Under the pieces are notes generated by a model, which worked only from the letters and a program-made list of their open reading frames with translations, did not search any database and was not told where the DNA came from. 64,000 nt of DNA from DSYU01 sp964437595 (GTDB taxonomy: Bacteria; Chloroflexota; Anaerolineae; Anaerolineales; Anaerolineaceae), in the NCBI GenBank assembly GCA_964437595.1, contig CAYTHO010000013.1:22948-86947 (forward strand), in the 5' to 3' direction. Each line of letters starts with the position of its first letter. Positions within the stretch are counted from its first letter, which is position 1. The position numbers and the translations under genes were made by a program. Below are positions 8,887 to 19,702 of the stretch, one piece after another.

Positions 8887-9465
8887 TTATACTTGCTGAT
8901 CCCAGCGAATACCCATCAGCCAGCAGTCTACATACCTGCCCTCATGCCACTCATGCCGGGGGAGCAGCTTGATTTTGCGAAAGCCGCTCTTTTCATAGGC
9001 GCGGATGGCGCGGGTGTTATCGGTGTGCGGGTCGAGGATAACCCAATCCGCACCTTTTTCCTCGAATAAATAGCACAGCAGCAGGCGGATAAACTGCGTG
9101 CCAATGCCCCTGCCCCAGTATTCTGGCTGTCCGATGAACAGATCCAGCGCGTACACTTTGCCGCGGCCTTCGAACTGGTACTCGGCGGGGTCGGCGGCAT
9201 AAAACTGCAAATAGCCGACCGGATGCCCGGCATACTGCATAATGCAGGGGATCACTCCCTCTTCAGCGAGCACGCGGGGGGCATAGTGCTCCATCACCTG
9301 CTCTACCGGGAATGGATGATCGCGACCCTCGTAATATTCCAGCACGCGCGGGTCGGTCAGCCAGCGCGCCAGCAGATTGTAATCCGCGGCTGTATCTTCC
9401 ATCCGCCGCAGATGATATTCGCCTTCCTCGTAAATATCCTGCCCCATACTCCGGTCTCTCACCAT
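8887..9465 (-). CDS. GNAT acetyltransferase, AAC(6')-like
   Basis: 192 residues with the GNAT acetyl-CoA loop QPEYWGRGIGT and a C-terminal IRAYEKSGFRK block as in AAC(6')-type aminoglycoside acetyltransferases and related protein or metabolite acetylators. The N-terminal LRRMEDTAADYNLL fits the same subfamily. The substrate is unknown. ATG 9465 is used; an internal ATG at 9447 would give a shorter but plausible N-terminus. The gene is transcribed in the same direction as the M55 peptidase, 41 bases downstream of it, and could share its transcript. Confidence 0.75.
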   Translation of the reverse strand: MVRDRSMGQDIYEEGEYHLRRMEDTAADYNLLARWLTDPRVLEYYEGRDHPFPVEQVMEHYAPRVLAEEGVIPCIMQYAGHPVGYLQFYAADPAEYQFEGRGKVYALDLFIGQPEYWGRGIGTQFIRLLLCYLFEEKGADWVILDPHTDNTRAIRAYEKSGFRKIKLLPRHEWHEGRYVDCWLMGIRWDQQV

Positions 9466-9506
9466 TCACGCCTGCGGTTGGTACTGCATCCAGACCCGGT
9501 ATGATC

Positions 9507-10334
9507 TTAAGTGCGCTGCGCCAGGGTAACCGCCGCGCGGAACGCCTGGTAGGCGGCAGGCATGTTGGGCTGGTCAAATTCAATTTTACGACCATCCACC
9601 CGCCGGGCGCCGGGCATCAGCATGGCCTTGTCCGCCATCTCGGAGTACAGGAACTCCAGCCCCACTGTAATGGGGGCCTGCATCTCCACAAGCGCGGGCA
9701 CTTTTCCGGCATGGAAGGAACGCACCACCCGCTCAGCGGCCTCGCAGATCATCTGCTGCGTGACGGCGGGTGGAAGCAGTTCAGCAGCCCAGCGCCCGCT
9801 GGCCTTTTTCACCACTACCTGCTCGATCCCCGGAATCCACTCGGCAGCCTCTTTGTTGACCGCCTGGTCGCCGGAGATCATCAGCACGGGCACGCCAAAG
9901 TGGCCGCATAAGGAAGCATTCAAACCCGTTTCACCGGCCAGGCGGCCGTTCAGCCACAAGTTCTGCACCCGCGCGCTCGACCAGGTATGGTCGAGAATGG
10001 CGTTGGGCGTTCCCATGCGGGCATGGTACCCGATCAGGATCACCGCATCCACCCCCTGGTCGATGCCCTGGACCATGGAGAAAGGCGCAGGCGTGCCAGA
10101 ATTCAACCGGGCGCGCCGGTCCAACTCTTCGATCAGGATGTTATCGCTGTTCCAATGCCCATCGGTGACCACAATTTCATCCGCGCCGGCCTCGGCGGCC
10201 CCGCGGATGGCGGCATTCACATCCTGCGTCATCAAGCGGCGGAAACGCTGGTACTCGGCGTGCCCCGGATCTACGTGGTTCCAGGCAACGACCCCGGTAA
10301 TGCCTTCCATATCGACAGCGATTAAAAGCTTCAT
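9507..10334 (-). CDS. M55 family D-aminopeptidase (DppA-like)
   Basis: 275 residues of the zinc-dependent DppA family that releases D-amino acids from peptides. Metal and active-site blocks are AVDMEGITGV, TDGHWN, IGYHARMGTP with LDHTW, and GETGLNA. ATG 10334 is preferred over an in-frame extension because it follows an AGGAG sequence and gives the family N-terminus MKLLIAVDMEG. It is probably a cytoplasmic self-compartmentalising oligomer like B. subtilis DppA. It could recycle cell-wall peptides, but no dipeptide transporter is adjacent. Confidence 0.85.
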   Translation of the reverse strand: MKLLIAVDMEGITGVVAWNHVDPGHAEYQRFRRLMTQDVNAAIRGAAEAGADEIVVTDGHWNSDNILIEELDRRARLNSGTPAPFSMVQGIDQGVDAVILIGYHARMGTPNAILDHTWSSARVQNLWLNGRLAGETGLNASLCGHFGVPVLMISGDQAVNKEAAEWIPGIEQVVVKKASGRWAAELLPPAVTQQMICEAAERVVRSFHAGKVPALVEMQAPITVGLEFLYSEMADKAMLMPGARRVDGRKIEFDQPNMPAAYQAFRAAVTLAQRT

Positions 10335-10494
10335 TGGATTTACTGCTCCTGTTTCATGTTTGTTCACCGCACAAAAGGAGGGATGGGTATGCACAGCGGC
10401 GCATTTCATCCTTCTCCCGGGTAAGTATATCACTCAGGTGATGGTACAATTTTTATAACAAGGGCCGAAACGGGCCATTTCCCGGGAGGATTTT

Positions 10495-11708
<1,214 letters not shown>

Positions 11709-11712
<4 letters not shown>

Positions 11713-12695
11713 AAATCCTGGTAACCGGCTCCACCGGTTTTGTCGGGTCGCACCTGTGCCGCGCCCTGCTCGAAGGGGGGCACGAGGTGCGCGCCTTTCA
11801 CCGCTCCACCAGCCCACTGCGCTTGCTGGAGGGCCTGGAGGTGGAGCACGCGCAGGGCGACCTGACCCAGCCAGATACGCTGGTATCCGCCATGGAGGGC
11901 ATGGAAGTGGTATTCCATACCGCTGCCTGGATGGGCGCGAATGACCAACCAGGGAGACAGTACACAGTAACGGTGGAAGGCACGCGCAATGTGCTGCAGG
12001 CCGCGCAGAAGACAGACGTCCGGCGGGTAGTACACACCAGCTCCGTGGCCGCACTGGGCGTCCCCGATTTATATGGCAAGCACAATGTTCCCCAACTTAT
12101 CAACGAGAACCATGCCTGGAATTTCCGTCCAGACTATTACCCGTACGGCTACGCCAAGTACCTGGCCGAGCAAGAGGTACAAAAGGCCGTGGCGCAGGGG
12201 CTGGATGTGGTGATCGTCAATCCCAGCCTGGTGTTTGGCCCAGGGGATCTGTACCGGCAAACCAGCTCGATCATCACCCAGGTCGCTGAAAAGCGGATAA
12301 CGGTAGCGGTCGATGGCGGGATCAACTGCGTGCACATTGGCGATGTGGTCGCAGGCCACCTGGCAGCATTGGCCTGCGGAAAGACCGGGCAGCGCTACAT
12401 CCTGGGGGGAGAGAACCTGACCCACCTCCAGATCCTGCAGTTGATTGCTGAAGTGACCGGCGTCCCCGGGCCGAGCGTGGTACTGCCGAGCGGGTTGGTG
12501 CGCGCCTTCGCTGGGCCGGCCCGCCTGCTGCAATCCTTTCTCAGCCTGCCTCTATCCCCTGAACTGCTGCGCATGGCAGGTTATTTCTTTTTCTACGATC
12601 CGCAAAAAGCGGAGCGAGAGCTGGGCCTGACCCAGCACCGGCCAGCGAAGGATGCCTTCGCCGAGACCTACGAATGGTTTCAACAGAACGCGTAG
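11709..12695 (+). CDS. NAD(P)-dependent epimerase/dehydratase family (extended SDR)
   Basis: About 328 residues with the extended-SDR nucleotide loop VTGSTGFVGSH at residues 5-15, a Ser-containing VVHTSSVAALG, and the YxxxK active site as YGYAK. Closest by pattern to dihydroflavonol-4-reductase/3-beta-HSD-like reductases rather than nucleotide-sugar epimerases. Coupling to a thiolase by a 4-base overlap suggests reduction of a ketone or aldehyde in acyl or isoprenoid metabolism; this is inference. The start is ATG 11709, inside the thiolase stop. Confidence 0.75.
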
Positions 12696-12737
12696 AAGGC
12701 ATCGGAAGCGACAGCGACCTGCCTTTTGGCGCTGCGC

Positions 12738-13718
12738 TTATCCCCCAATCTCGCTCATCGTCCGGTTGAGAGGCACCGTCCCCTCGGCAAGGCCATGCCC
12801 CCACGGCTTATGCCAGATGCCATCGAGGATACGCAGGCGCAGGTCTTCGATGGTGGCTCCCTGGCGGAGGGGCGTGAGCAGGTCCACTTCTTTTTCGCGC
12901 AGCAAGCACAGGCGCAGCTTGCCATCCGCCGTCAGGCGGGCGCGGGTGCACGAGGCGCAGAACGGCAGCGAGACAGACGAAATAAAACCCACCTCACCTG
13001 GCGCACCGGGCAGGCGGTAAATACGCGCTTCGCCATCTAAAAATCCTTCATTAGCTGGTTCTAGCGGGCCCAACTCCGCCCCAATCCGGTCCATCATTTC
13101 CTGGGCCCTGACCACCTGGCTCTGCTGGAACTCGGTTGCTCCGGCAAAGGGCATCATTTCGATGAAGCGCACCTGCCAGGGATTTTTCAACGTCAAGGCG
13201 GCCAGATCAACCACATCGGCCTCGTTGTAGCCGCGCACTACCACGGCATTCAGCTTGATGGGGGTGAGACCGGCCCGTTCCGCCGCCTCAATGCCTTCCC
13301 AAACCTGTTCGAGGGTTCCCCAGCGCGTGAGGCGCTTGAACTTGGCCGGGTTCAGGGTATCTACGCTGACGTTAACCCGCTGCAGGCCAGCTTTTTTCAG
13401 CGGTTCGGCCAGCCTGCCCAGCAGAATGCCGTTGGTGGTCATGGATAAGCTGCGCACGCCGGGCATGGCGGCAATCTCGCGCACCAGGTCCACCACATGG
13501 GCGCGCACGGTAGGCTCGCCGCCGGTCAGGCGGAGTTTGTCAAACCCCAGGCTGGCGAACAGGCGCACGAGCTTCAAGATTTCATCATCCTGCATCAATT
13601 CGGCGTTTGGGCGAAAGGTCATATCTTCTGGCATGCAGTAAACGCAGCGCAGATTGCAGTGGTCGGTGAGGCTAATACGCAGGTAGTGAATTTTCCTGCC
13701 AAAACGGTCCAGGGCCAT
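12738..13718 (-). CDS. moaA: GTP 3',8-cyclase MoaA (molybdenum cofactor)
   Basis: A 326-residue radical-SAM enzyme for the first step of molybdopterin synthesis, GTP to 3',8-cyclo-GTP. The N-terminal cluster is Cys21-x3-Cys25-x2-Cys28 (HCNLRCVYC). The C-terminal cluster includes FCASCTRARL and a third Cys after about a dozen residues. The chain ends in Gly-Gly, needed for catalysis in the family. ATG 13718 follows TGGAG; a TTG 15 bases upstream is in frame but less likely. No other moa or mod gene is nearby. It is divergent from the membrane-protein gene. Confidence 0.92.
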   Translation of the reverse strand: MALDRFGRKIHYLRISLTDHCNLRCVYCMPEDMTFRPNAELMQDDEILKLVRLFASLGFDKLRLTGGEPTVRAHVVDLVREIAAMPGVRSLSMTTNGILLGRLAEPLKKAGLQRVNVSVDTLNPAKFKRLTRWGTLEQVWEGIEAAERAGLTPIKLNAVVVRGYNEADVVDLAALTLKNPWQVRFIEMMPFAGATEFQQSQVVRAQEMMDRIGAELGPLEPANEGFLDGEARIYRLPGAPGEVGFISSVSLPFCASCTRARLTADGKLRLCLLREKEVDLLTPLRQGATIEDLRLRILDGIWHKPWGHGLAEGTVPLNRTMSEIGG

Positions 13719-13747
13719 GCAACGCTCCAACAATCCAGGTAAAACTG

Positions 13748-13767
13748 ATAATAATTATTATATTATA
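13748..13767 (-). promoter_or_regulatory. moaA -10 region with AT palindrome
   Basis: On the minus strand TATAAT occupies 13767-13762. It is followed directly by a 14-base perfect AT palindrome (13748-13761) that would cover the transcription start, leaving a leader of about 37 bases. A repressor could bind there, but simple AT-richness is an alternative. Confidence 0.4.
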
Positions 13768-13875
13768 GCAATAAATTTAGAAAATGACCAGCCTGGGGAG
13801 CTCGCAAACGCCCAACATAAGGCAGAGTGGCAGGACCATTACATCAAATATGCGGCCTACCTGGCCAACTGGCTA

Positions 13876-13904
13876 TTGACAGGCAGATTAATAGATGCTA
13901 CCAT
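13876..13904 (+). promoter_or_regulatory. Promoter of the membrane protein/ABC transporter run
   Basis: TTGACA (13876-13881), a 17-base spacer and TACCAT (13899-13904) stand about 50 bases before the start at 13954. Confidence 0.6.
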
Positions 13905-13953
13905 ATCTATAAACCGGTCTGCGGTACAAACCTGTTTTTATGGAGACGACTTA

Positions 13954-14628
13954 ATGCAAACCGACCCTGTCAAAGAAATCGCCATGCGGACCCAGCGCTA
14001 CTGGTACGAAGATGGCATTTGGGAAATTGCTTATGGGGTAATAAGCACCCTTCTGGGAGTTTTCTTCCTGCTCACCGCAGATTTGAATTGGAGCGGTCCA
14101 TTTGGGTTTGTCCTCGGGATCGCACAAATGATCGTGCTGGTTGGCATGTTCGTTTCCATCAACAAGATGGTACGGTTTCTCAAAGAACGCATAACGTACC
14201 CACGTACGGGTTTTGTTATGTACCGCAGGAGAGCACCAGGCGCTCGCCTGAAACGGTTACTGCTTGCCATGTTGGTATCAGGAGCGACCGGAGCGCTGAT
14301 TGGCAGCCTGGCGGTCATGCGCATGACGTCCAACCATATGCCGCTGATCGTTGGCATTATGATGGCGGGATCGATCAGCTATATTGGTTATCGCTTCCAC
14401 CTGGTGCGGTTGTATATTGTGGCAACCCTGACCGCACTGTGGGGGTTTATCGTATCCTTATTCCGTTTCGGCAATTTGCCCAGCATTGGGATTTTCTTCA
14501 CCGGGTTTGGCGCCTTGATCTTACTTTCCGGCCTGGTGACGCTGTTCATTTATATGCGCCGCACACATCCGGTCACGGATGGGATGATTGACCCTGATTT
14601 GTTGGACCGGCCACAAGATGAACAATAG
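13954..14628 (+). CDS. Polytopic membrane protein of unknown function
   Basis: 224 residues with about six hydrophobic segments in pairs (about 27-65, 108-150, 155-205) and charged ends. No family was recognised. The open frame continues about 240 bases upstream, but ATG 13954 is chosen because it follows TGGAGA at normal spacing and lies just downstream of a good promoter. The gene leads a four-gene run with a wHTH regulator and both subunits of an ABC exporter, so it may belong to that transport system. Confidence 0.65.
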   Translation: MQTDPVKEIAMRTQRYWYEDGIWEIAYGVISTLLGVFFLLTADLNWSGPFGFVLGIAQMIVLVGMFVSINKMVRFLKERITYPRTGFVMYRRRAPGARLKRLLLAMLVSGATGALIGSLAVMRMTSNHMPLIVGIMMAGSISYIGYRFHLVRLYIVATLTALWGFIVSLFRFGNLPSIGIFFTGFGALILLSGLVTLFIYMRRTHPVTDGMIDPDLLDRPQDEQ

Positions 14629-14648
14629 AAGCGCAACTGGAGCCTGCC

Positions 14649-14969
14649 ATGAGTGAAGACCTGCGCAAATTTACCGAAGTGGACCGCCTGATCCACGAGC
14701 CGGCCCGATTGTTAATCGTCACCATCCTGTTTGCGGTGGAGAAAGCCGACTTTCTTTACCTGCTGCACGAGACCGGCCTGACGAAAGGCAACCTTTCGGC
14801 CCACCTGCTGAAGTTAGAAAACGCAGCGTACGTGGAAATTGAAAAGACTTTTCGCGGGAAGATCCCCCAGACCCTGATCTCGCTGACGGATTCGGGGCGG
14901 GCAGCCTTCAATGTTTACCGCAAGCAGCTAACCAACATCGTCAGCAAACTACCTGAGGAGCCCAAATGA
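14649..14969 (+). CDS. Small winged-helix transcriptional regulator (HTH_34-like)
   Basis: 106 residues with a single ArsR/MarR-like winged helix. The recognition region is around LLHETGLTKGNLSAHLLKLE (about 38-57) and the wing IEKTFRGKIPQTLISLT follows. There is no ligand domain or cysteine metal site. It starts 20 bases after the membrane protein and overlaps the ABC ATPase start by 4 bases. By position it probably autoregulates this transporter run. Confidence 0.78.
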   Translation: MSEDLRKFTEVDRLIHEPARLLIVTILFAVEKADFLYLLHETGLTKGNLSAHLLKLENAAYVEIEKTFRGKIPQTLISLTDSGRAAFNVYRKQLTNIVSKLPEEPK

Positions 14970-15973
14970 GCCAGATCCTTATTCGTATGCAAGACCTGAC
15001 GCGCGATTTTGAAGCAGTACGCACGCCGAACGGCGCCGCCGGATTCAGAGACAACGGGTCCAACGGCAGCCAGCCCGGCCTGATCCGGGCAGTGGACCAC
15101 TTGAACCTGGAGATTGAGCAGGGTACCGTCTTCGGTTTCCTGGGCCCGAACGGGTCAGGGAAAACCACCACCATCCGCCTGCTGCTGGGGCTGCTGGAGC
15201 CAACCCAGGGCAGCGCGGCAGTGTTTGGCTATGATACGCGCACCCAGGCCGCAGCCATCCGCGAGCGCACCGGGGCGCTGCTGGAACACACCGGGTTGTA
15301 CGAGCGCTTGAGCGCAGAAGACAACCTGGAATTTTACGGGCGCGTGGCGCGCATACCCACCCGCGAGCGTCAGGCGCGCATTCAGGAGCTGCTGACCCAC
15401 TTTGATTTGTGGGAGCGGCGCAAAGAAACCGCCGGAACCTGGAGCCGGGGTATGAAGCAAAAGCTGGCCATCGCCCGCGCCTTGCTGCACCGCCCCAAGC
15501 TGATCTTCCTGGACGAACCCACCGCGGGCCTGGACCCGCTGGCGGCAGCCGCGCTGCGCAATGACCTGGCCGAACTGGCAAGCGACCACCAGGTGACGAT
15601 TTTTTTGACCACCCACAACCTCACCGATGCAGAGAAACTGTGCGACCAGGTATCGGTGATCCGGAACGGCAAGCTGCTGGCAACCGGCGCGCCAGACCAG
15701 CTGCGCGGGCAGAAAGACACCCTTCAAGTCGAGGTCCACGGCAGCGGCTTTACACCGGAGCTTTTGACGCAACTGCGCACCCGCCAGGAAATCGCCGCGC
15801 TGCGGGTGGAGAGAGATTCTCTGAAACTCGACCTGCACCAGAACGCGGAAGTATCGCCAATCGTCAGCCAGCTCGTTATGGGCGGCGCCCGCGTGGAGGA
15901 AGTATCCAGAAGTAAAGCCAGTCTCGAAGAGATATTCATCGACCTGGTTGAAGATGAAACGAAAGCAGAGTGA
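14966..15973 (+). CDS. ABC transporter ATP-binding protein
   Basis: 335 residues with Walker A GPNGSGKTTT (about residues 58-67), signature SRGMKQKLAIARAL in place of LSGGQ, Walker B LIFLDEPTAGLDP and the switch His in TTHNL. The ATPase has the CcmA/DrrA layout with a roughly 100-residue C-terminal extension. Residues 10-40 carry a short insertion before the first strand. It pairs with the permease whose GTG start overlaps its stop. The likely role is export or membrane-lipid handling; the substrate is unknown. Confidence 0.88.
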   Translation: MSQILIRMQDLTRDFEAVRTPNGAAGFRDNGSNGSQPGLIRAVDHLNLEIEQGTVFGFLGPNGSGKTTTIRLLLGLLEPTQGSAAVFGYDTRTQAAAIRERTGALLEHTGLYERLSAEDNLEFYGRVARIPTRERQARIQELLTHFDLWERRKETAGTWSRGMKQKLAIARALLHRPKLIFLDEPTAGLDPLAAAALRNDLAELASDHQVTIFLTTHNLTDAEKLCDQVSVIRNGKLLATGAPDQLRGQKDTLQVEVHGSGFTPELLTQLRTRQEIAALRVERDSLKLDLHQNAEVSPIVSQLVMGGARVEEVSRSKASLEEIFIDLVEDETKAE

Positions 15974-16707
15974 AAATGTTCTACGATATTATCACTATCA
16001 CACGGAAAGAGCTGAAAGAAATATTCGTCCAGCGCGGATCGCTGCGCGCGGGCATTACCAACGTATTGATCGTTGTGGGCATCATCGGCGTGCTGTTCCC
16101 CCTGCAGTTCGGGCGCGAATGGATCACGCACCCGGTCGCGCTGGTTTCAGGCGCGTGGCTGCCGCTGTTCATGTCGATGGGGCTGGTGGCTGATGCTTTT
16201 GCCGGCGAGCGGGAACGCCATACCCTGGAAACACTGCTTGCCAGCCGGCTCAGCGACCAGGCCATTCTGTTCGGCAAGATGCTGTCTGCCATCGTTTATG
16301 GAATCGGTATTGGACTGGCAGGGATGCTGTTAGGCGCGGTCACTGCCAACCTGGCGAACCCGGGCGCCGGGTTTTATCCGCTGGGGAACTTCCTGGGAGC
16401 AATGGTGTTTGCCCTGCTGGGCATCGTACTGGTCTCGGCGATTGGCGTGCTGGTCTCGCTGCACGCCAGCAACGTCCGCCAGGCCTACCAGCGTATGAGC
16501 CTGGGCTTCATGCTGATCTGGCTGCCGCTGATGCTTGGGCCGCAGTTTATGCCGGAGACCTGGAAGATGCAACTGGCGCAGTTTCTGATCAACCTCGACC
16601 TTCTGCAAATTGCCGTAATCGCCGGGGTGGCGCTGCTGGTCATCGACCTGATCATGATCGCGCTGGCACGCGCCCGGTTCCGGCGCGCGCGGTTGATCCT
16701 CGATTAG
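15970..16707 (+). CDS. ABC transporter permease (ABC-2 type)
   Basis: About 245 residues with six predicted membrane segments. The conserved cytoplasmic motif GERERHTLETLLASRLSD, typical of the ABC-2 family, follows the second segment. The start is GTG 15970, which overlaps the ATPase stop by 4 bases; ATG 15976 is the alternative. A 15-bp terminator stem begins 4 bases after the stop, so this ends the transcription unit. Confidence 0.82.
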   Translation: MKMFYDIITITRKELKEIFVQRGSLRAGITNVLIVVGIIGVLFPLQFGREWITHPVALVSGAWLPLFMSMGLVADAFAGERERHTLETLLASRLSDQAILFGKMLSAIVYGIGIGLAGMLLGAVTANLANPGAGFYPLGNFLGAMVFALLGIVLVSAIGVLVSLHASNVRQAYQRMSLGFMLIWLPLMLGPQFMPETWKMQLAQFLINLDLLQIAVIAGVALLVIDLIMIALARARFRRARLILD

Positions 16708-16710
16708 CAG

Positions 16711-16757
16711 AAACGGCGGACCGCGCTACAATCTCTATAACGCGGTCCGCCGTTTTT
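16711..16757. terminator. Bidirectional terminator between ABC permease and PBP-like gene
   Basis: A stem of about 14-15 bp (16711-16725 with 16741-16755) has a 15-base loop, flanked by A and T runs on the two sides. It also covers the stop codon of the PBP-like gene on the minus strand. Confidence 0.85.
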
Positions 16758-19665
16758 ATTTAACGGTGAAAGGCACTTTCTCGGATAGGCCTTCATTTCC
16801 AGCCAGGTCGATGGCTTTTACTTCCAGCACGTGTTCGCCAGATGCCGCCTCCCACGCAAAAACATAGGGGGCGTGTATGGTTTCGCCTACTACTTTACCA
16901 TCCACCAGCCAGATGTAGCGTTGAATGCCAATGGCGTCTTCGCCTTCGGCCTGGAAGGTAATGACGCTGGACTGCAAGCGTTCAAAGTCCTGCCCGGTAA
17001 TAGGATAGGGAATGCGGACCCGGGGCGGGGTATTATCTACCGTAACCTGGATGACCGCCGTCTGCGCCGTCTGATCGGCGCGGACCACCTGCAGGCGGAT
17101 CGAATACAGGCCATCTTGCCCGGGGGTTTCCCACACGCCAAGCTCCTCATCGATCCGTTGGGAAAAGCCTTCTTCACCTACCTGCAGCCAGGACTGCGGG
17201 TTGACGCCCTGTCCGACCTGCACCTGGTAGGATTTGAACCCTTCCCCGGCAGCCGTTCCCTTTACCGGCACCTGCCCGCGCACAAAGGCATACAACGCGG
17301 GGGCGGTAATACGCACATCGGCAGAAGGCTCTGGCGGCTGAATAGCGTCATAATCCTGAGGCGGCACTGGTAGTTCGGACTCCTGCGCCCAGGCCCGGGC
17401 TTCGGGCGGGACTACCATAAATGTTTTTTCTTCTACCAGCCCGGAAGGGGTGAAAACCGTGGCCAGCAGGCCCGTCTCCGAGTTGATCTGGAAGGTGCGG
17501 TAAAGCGTATCGGGGCTGTTGGGCTCTGTGCCGCTGAGAAACACTTCACTGGCTGTTTTGGGGCAGGAAGCGGTTGGCAACTGCCCGGAAGGATCACACA
17601 CTTCCACATGGGTAATTCCAACTGGTTCTTCCCAATCTGCTGCCGGCTGACCGCGGCTGGCGTACTGCATCAGGGCATGCCACATACCGGCAACCATGCG
17701 GGGAGCCAGGGTAGACTCGCTGTCGCCAGGAATGCTGAGCGAAAAAACCGCTACCTGCTGCACGGTGTACCCGGCGGCCCACACCTGGCGGCCACCAGCA
17801 ACCTGGCCAATTTTGGCACCGGCGGGGCGGCCAATTTCCAGCGCGTTGGGATAGCCCAGGCTGGGCCAGCGGGCGGTTTCATCACGCAGCACATGGTGAA
17901 CCAGGTATGCCAACTGAGGAGTCACCACGCTTTGGATCTGAGGCGCGCGCGCATCCAACAGGGGTTTCCCGCTCAAGTCTTCCACATACAGCACGAAAGC
18001 CGGGCGCAGGTCTCCACCAGGCGTCAGTCGCTGCCCGGCGCGCGTTCCCTGCATGGCGATGACTGCATAAGCCTGGGCCAGTTCGATCGAAGACAGCCCA
18101 CCGCCACGGTATAGAATTTCCGCACTGGTTTCACCAGACAGGCCAGTGAGCCCCAGGGCGCTGGCCTGCCGCCAGACATTGGTTGGACCGAGCTGTTCCA
18201 GGAGACGCGCGATCGGAACCAGGTAATCATTGGCAATGGCCATGCGCAGGCGGACCGGCCCGTGATAAGCGCCATCTGGGTTCGGATGAACTGCCGGGGC
18301 GTCGCCGCTGCCGGAAGCAGTGGAAGCGTTATTGGTTGCTTCATCGGACTGGCGATACGGGATATCCCACCCCAGGCTGGCTGGGCCCTGCCCGCGCGCA
18401 AATCCGGTCAGGGCTACGAACGGGGTGAGCAGCGAGCCGGGTTCGCGCGGAGAGAGAGCGCTGGATTCACCCAAAAGGGTGGTATCTCCCAGCAAGGCCA
18501 GCACCTGGCCCGTCTGCGGATCGAGCACCACGCCGCTGGCGGAGGCACCGCCAGGTAAACGAGCATCGCCTGGCAAGGTCGAAGGGAGCAGGCGTGCTGA
18601 GGCGCAATCCTTATCATCCGTTGTTTCGCCGCCCTGCCCTGAGAGACGGGCAAGCTGCGTGCTCACCAGGCAGGTCAGTTCGTGCTGTAAATCGTAATCG
18701 AGAGTAGTGATGACCCGCAGGCCACCACGCTCCAGGCGCTCCTGGCCAATCTGATCGCCGAGCGCATCCAATGCCATCCGCGAGAAAGCTGCCGCCGGTG
18801 ATACCGCCGGGGTCACCGGAGCCGCCAGAGACAGCGTTTGCGCGGCGGCGCGCTGGTGTTCATCCGCCGGGATCACTCCTCGTTCCAGCAGCGTGTCTAA
18901 AATCGCTTGCTGGCGCTCGACCGCGGCTGCCGGAGCATCCTGCGGGTTTAGCGCAGGAGCCTGATTGGCGGCTACGACTAATGCGGCTTCAGCCAGGTTC
19001 AGGTCGGTGGCGGGCTTCCCCAGGTAAAGCTGGGCGGCGCTATCCGCGCCAAAGGCCAGATGGCCGTAATAGGTGCTGTTCAGATACCATTCCAGAATCT
19101 GCACATGACCATAGCGGGCGATCACCTGCGCAGCGAGCACCCGCATGCGAACGGCCCGGCGAAATCCAACCGGCTCATCCCATAACAATGTATCGTCGAC
19201 CAGGCGTTCGGCAATGGTGAAGGGCTGCGGGTCAGCCAGCGAGCGCAGGCGAAAACCAGGGCTATTCCAATAATCGGTCTCTAAAATACCAATGGTTACC
19301 CGCACCAGGTCCGGCGAAAAATGATCCGGCAGTTTGGTGTCAATTGATAGAGAACGCCGCTCGATCCCCGCATTATCCAGCCGGTACAGCAGCTCCTGGC
19401 CGCTGCGATCGTAAACGGTGGTCGGCTGCATCCATATCCCATCTACCGGGTCAAACATCTCGGGCAGTCCGGCTGTTGAAGGCAGGTCATCGATCAGGCT
19501 GGCATAAAGCAGGCTGACGCCAAGGGCCGCAACGAGCAGGAGCATGAACACCAGGATGCCGCAGCCTAACCCAAACCGCGCAAAACGGCTGCGCAGGGTT
19601 TTGCCCGCCACCTGTTTACGCTGCTGGCGGCGGTTGACTAAGGAGAATAACTGGATATGTCGCAC
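16756..19665 (-). CDS. Class-A PBP-like protein with degenerate transpeptidase and glycosyltransferase sites
   Basis: 969 residues: cytoplasmic basic N-terminus, one membrane helix (about 33-55), a GT51-like domain (about 75-280), a transpeptidase-like domain (about 310-660) and C-terminal beta-rich repeats (about 790-969) like PbpC tails. The GT part keeps ILEWYLNSTYYG and LAEAALV, but the catalytic block reads ETDYWNSPGF instead of EDxxFxxHxG. In the transpeptidase, Ser411 is present but SxxK is S-L-L-T414, SxN is D480-Y-L482 and KTG is K618-I-G. Standard cross-linking therefore looks impossible. GTG start; it lies 37 bases after the TPR gene and is probably co-transcribed. Confidence 0.8.
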   Translation of the reverse strand: MRHIQLFSLVNRRQQRKQVAGKTLRSRFARFGLGCGILVFMLLLVAALGVSLLYASLIDDLPSTAGLPEMFDPVDGIWMQPTTVYDRSGQELLYRLDNAGIERRSLSIDTKLPDHFSPDLVRVTIGILETDYWNSPGFRLRSLADPQPFTIAERLVDDTLLWDEPVGFRRAVRMRVLAAQVIARYGHVQILEWYLNSTYYGHLAFGADSAAQLYLGKPATDLNLAEAALVVAANQAPALNPQDAPAAAVERQQAILDTLLERGVIPADEHQRAAAQTLSLAAPVTPAVSPAAAFSRMALDALGDQIGQERLERGGLRVITTLDYDLQHELTCLVSTQLARLSGQGGETTDDKDCASARLLPSTLPGDARLPGGASASGVVLDPQTGQVLALLGDTTLLGESSALSPREPGSLLTPFVALTGFARGQGPASLGWDIPYRQSDEATNNASTASGSGDAPAVHPNPDGAYHGPVRLRMAIANDYLVPIARLLEQLGPTNVWRQASALGLTGLSGETSAEILYRGGGLSSIELAQAYAVIAMQGTRAGQRLTPGGDLRPAFVLYVEDLSGKPLLDARAPQIQSVVTPQLAYLVHHVLRDETARWPSLGYPNALEIGRPAGAKIGQVAGGRQVWAAGYTVQQVAVFSLSIPGDSESTLAPRMVAGMWHALMQYASRGQPAADWEEPVGITHVEVCDPSGQLPTASCPKTASEVFLSGTEPNSPDTLYRTFQINSETGLLATVFTPSGLVEEKTFMVVPPEARAWAQESELPVPPQDYDAIQPPEPSADVRITAPALYAFVRGQVPVKGTAAGEGFKSYQVQVGQGVNPQSWLQVGEEGFSQRIDEELGVWETPGQDGLYSIRLQVVRADQTAQTAVIQVTVDNTPPRVRIPYPITGQDFERLQSSVITFQAEGEDAIGIQRYIWLVDGKVVGETIHAPYVFAWEAASGEHVLEVKAIDLAGNEGLSEKVPFTVK

Positions 19666-19702
19666 GAGTAGGCCCGTCGATTAAGCACAGTCCAGGAGGC
19701 GG

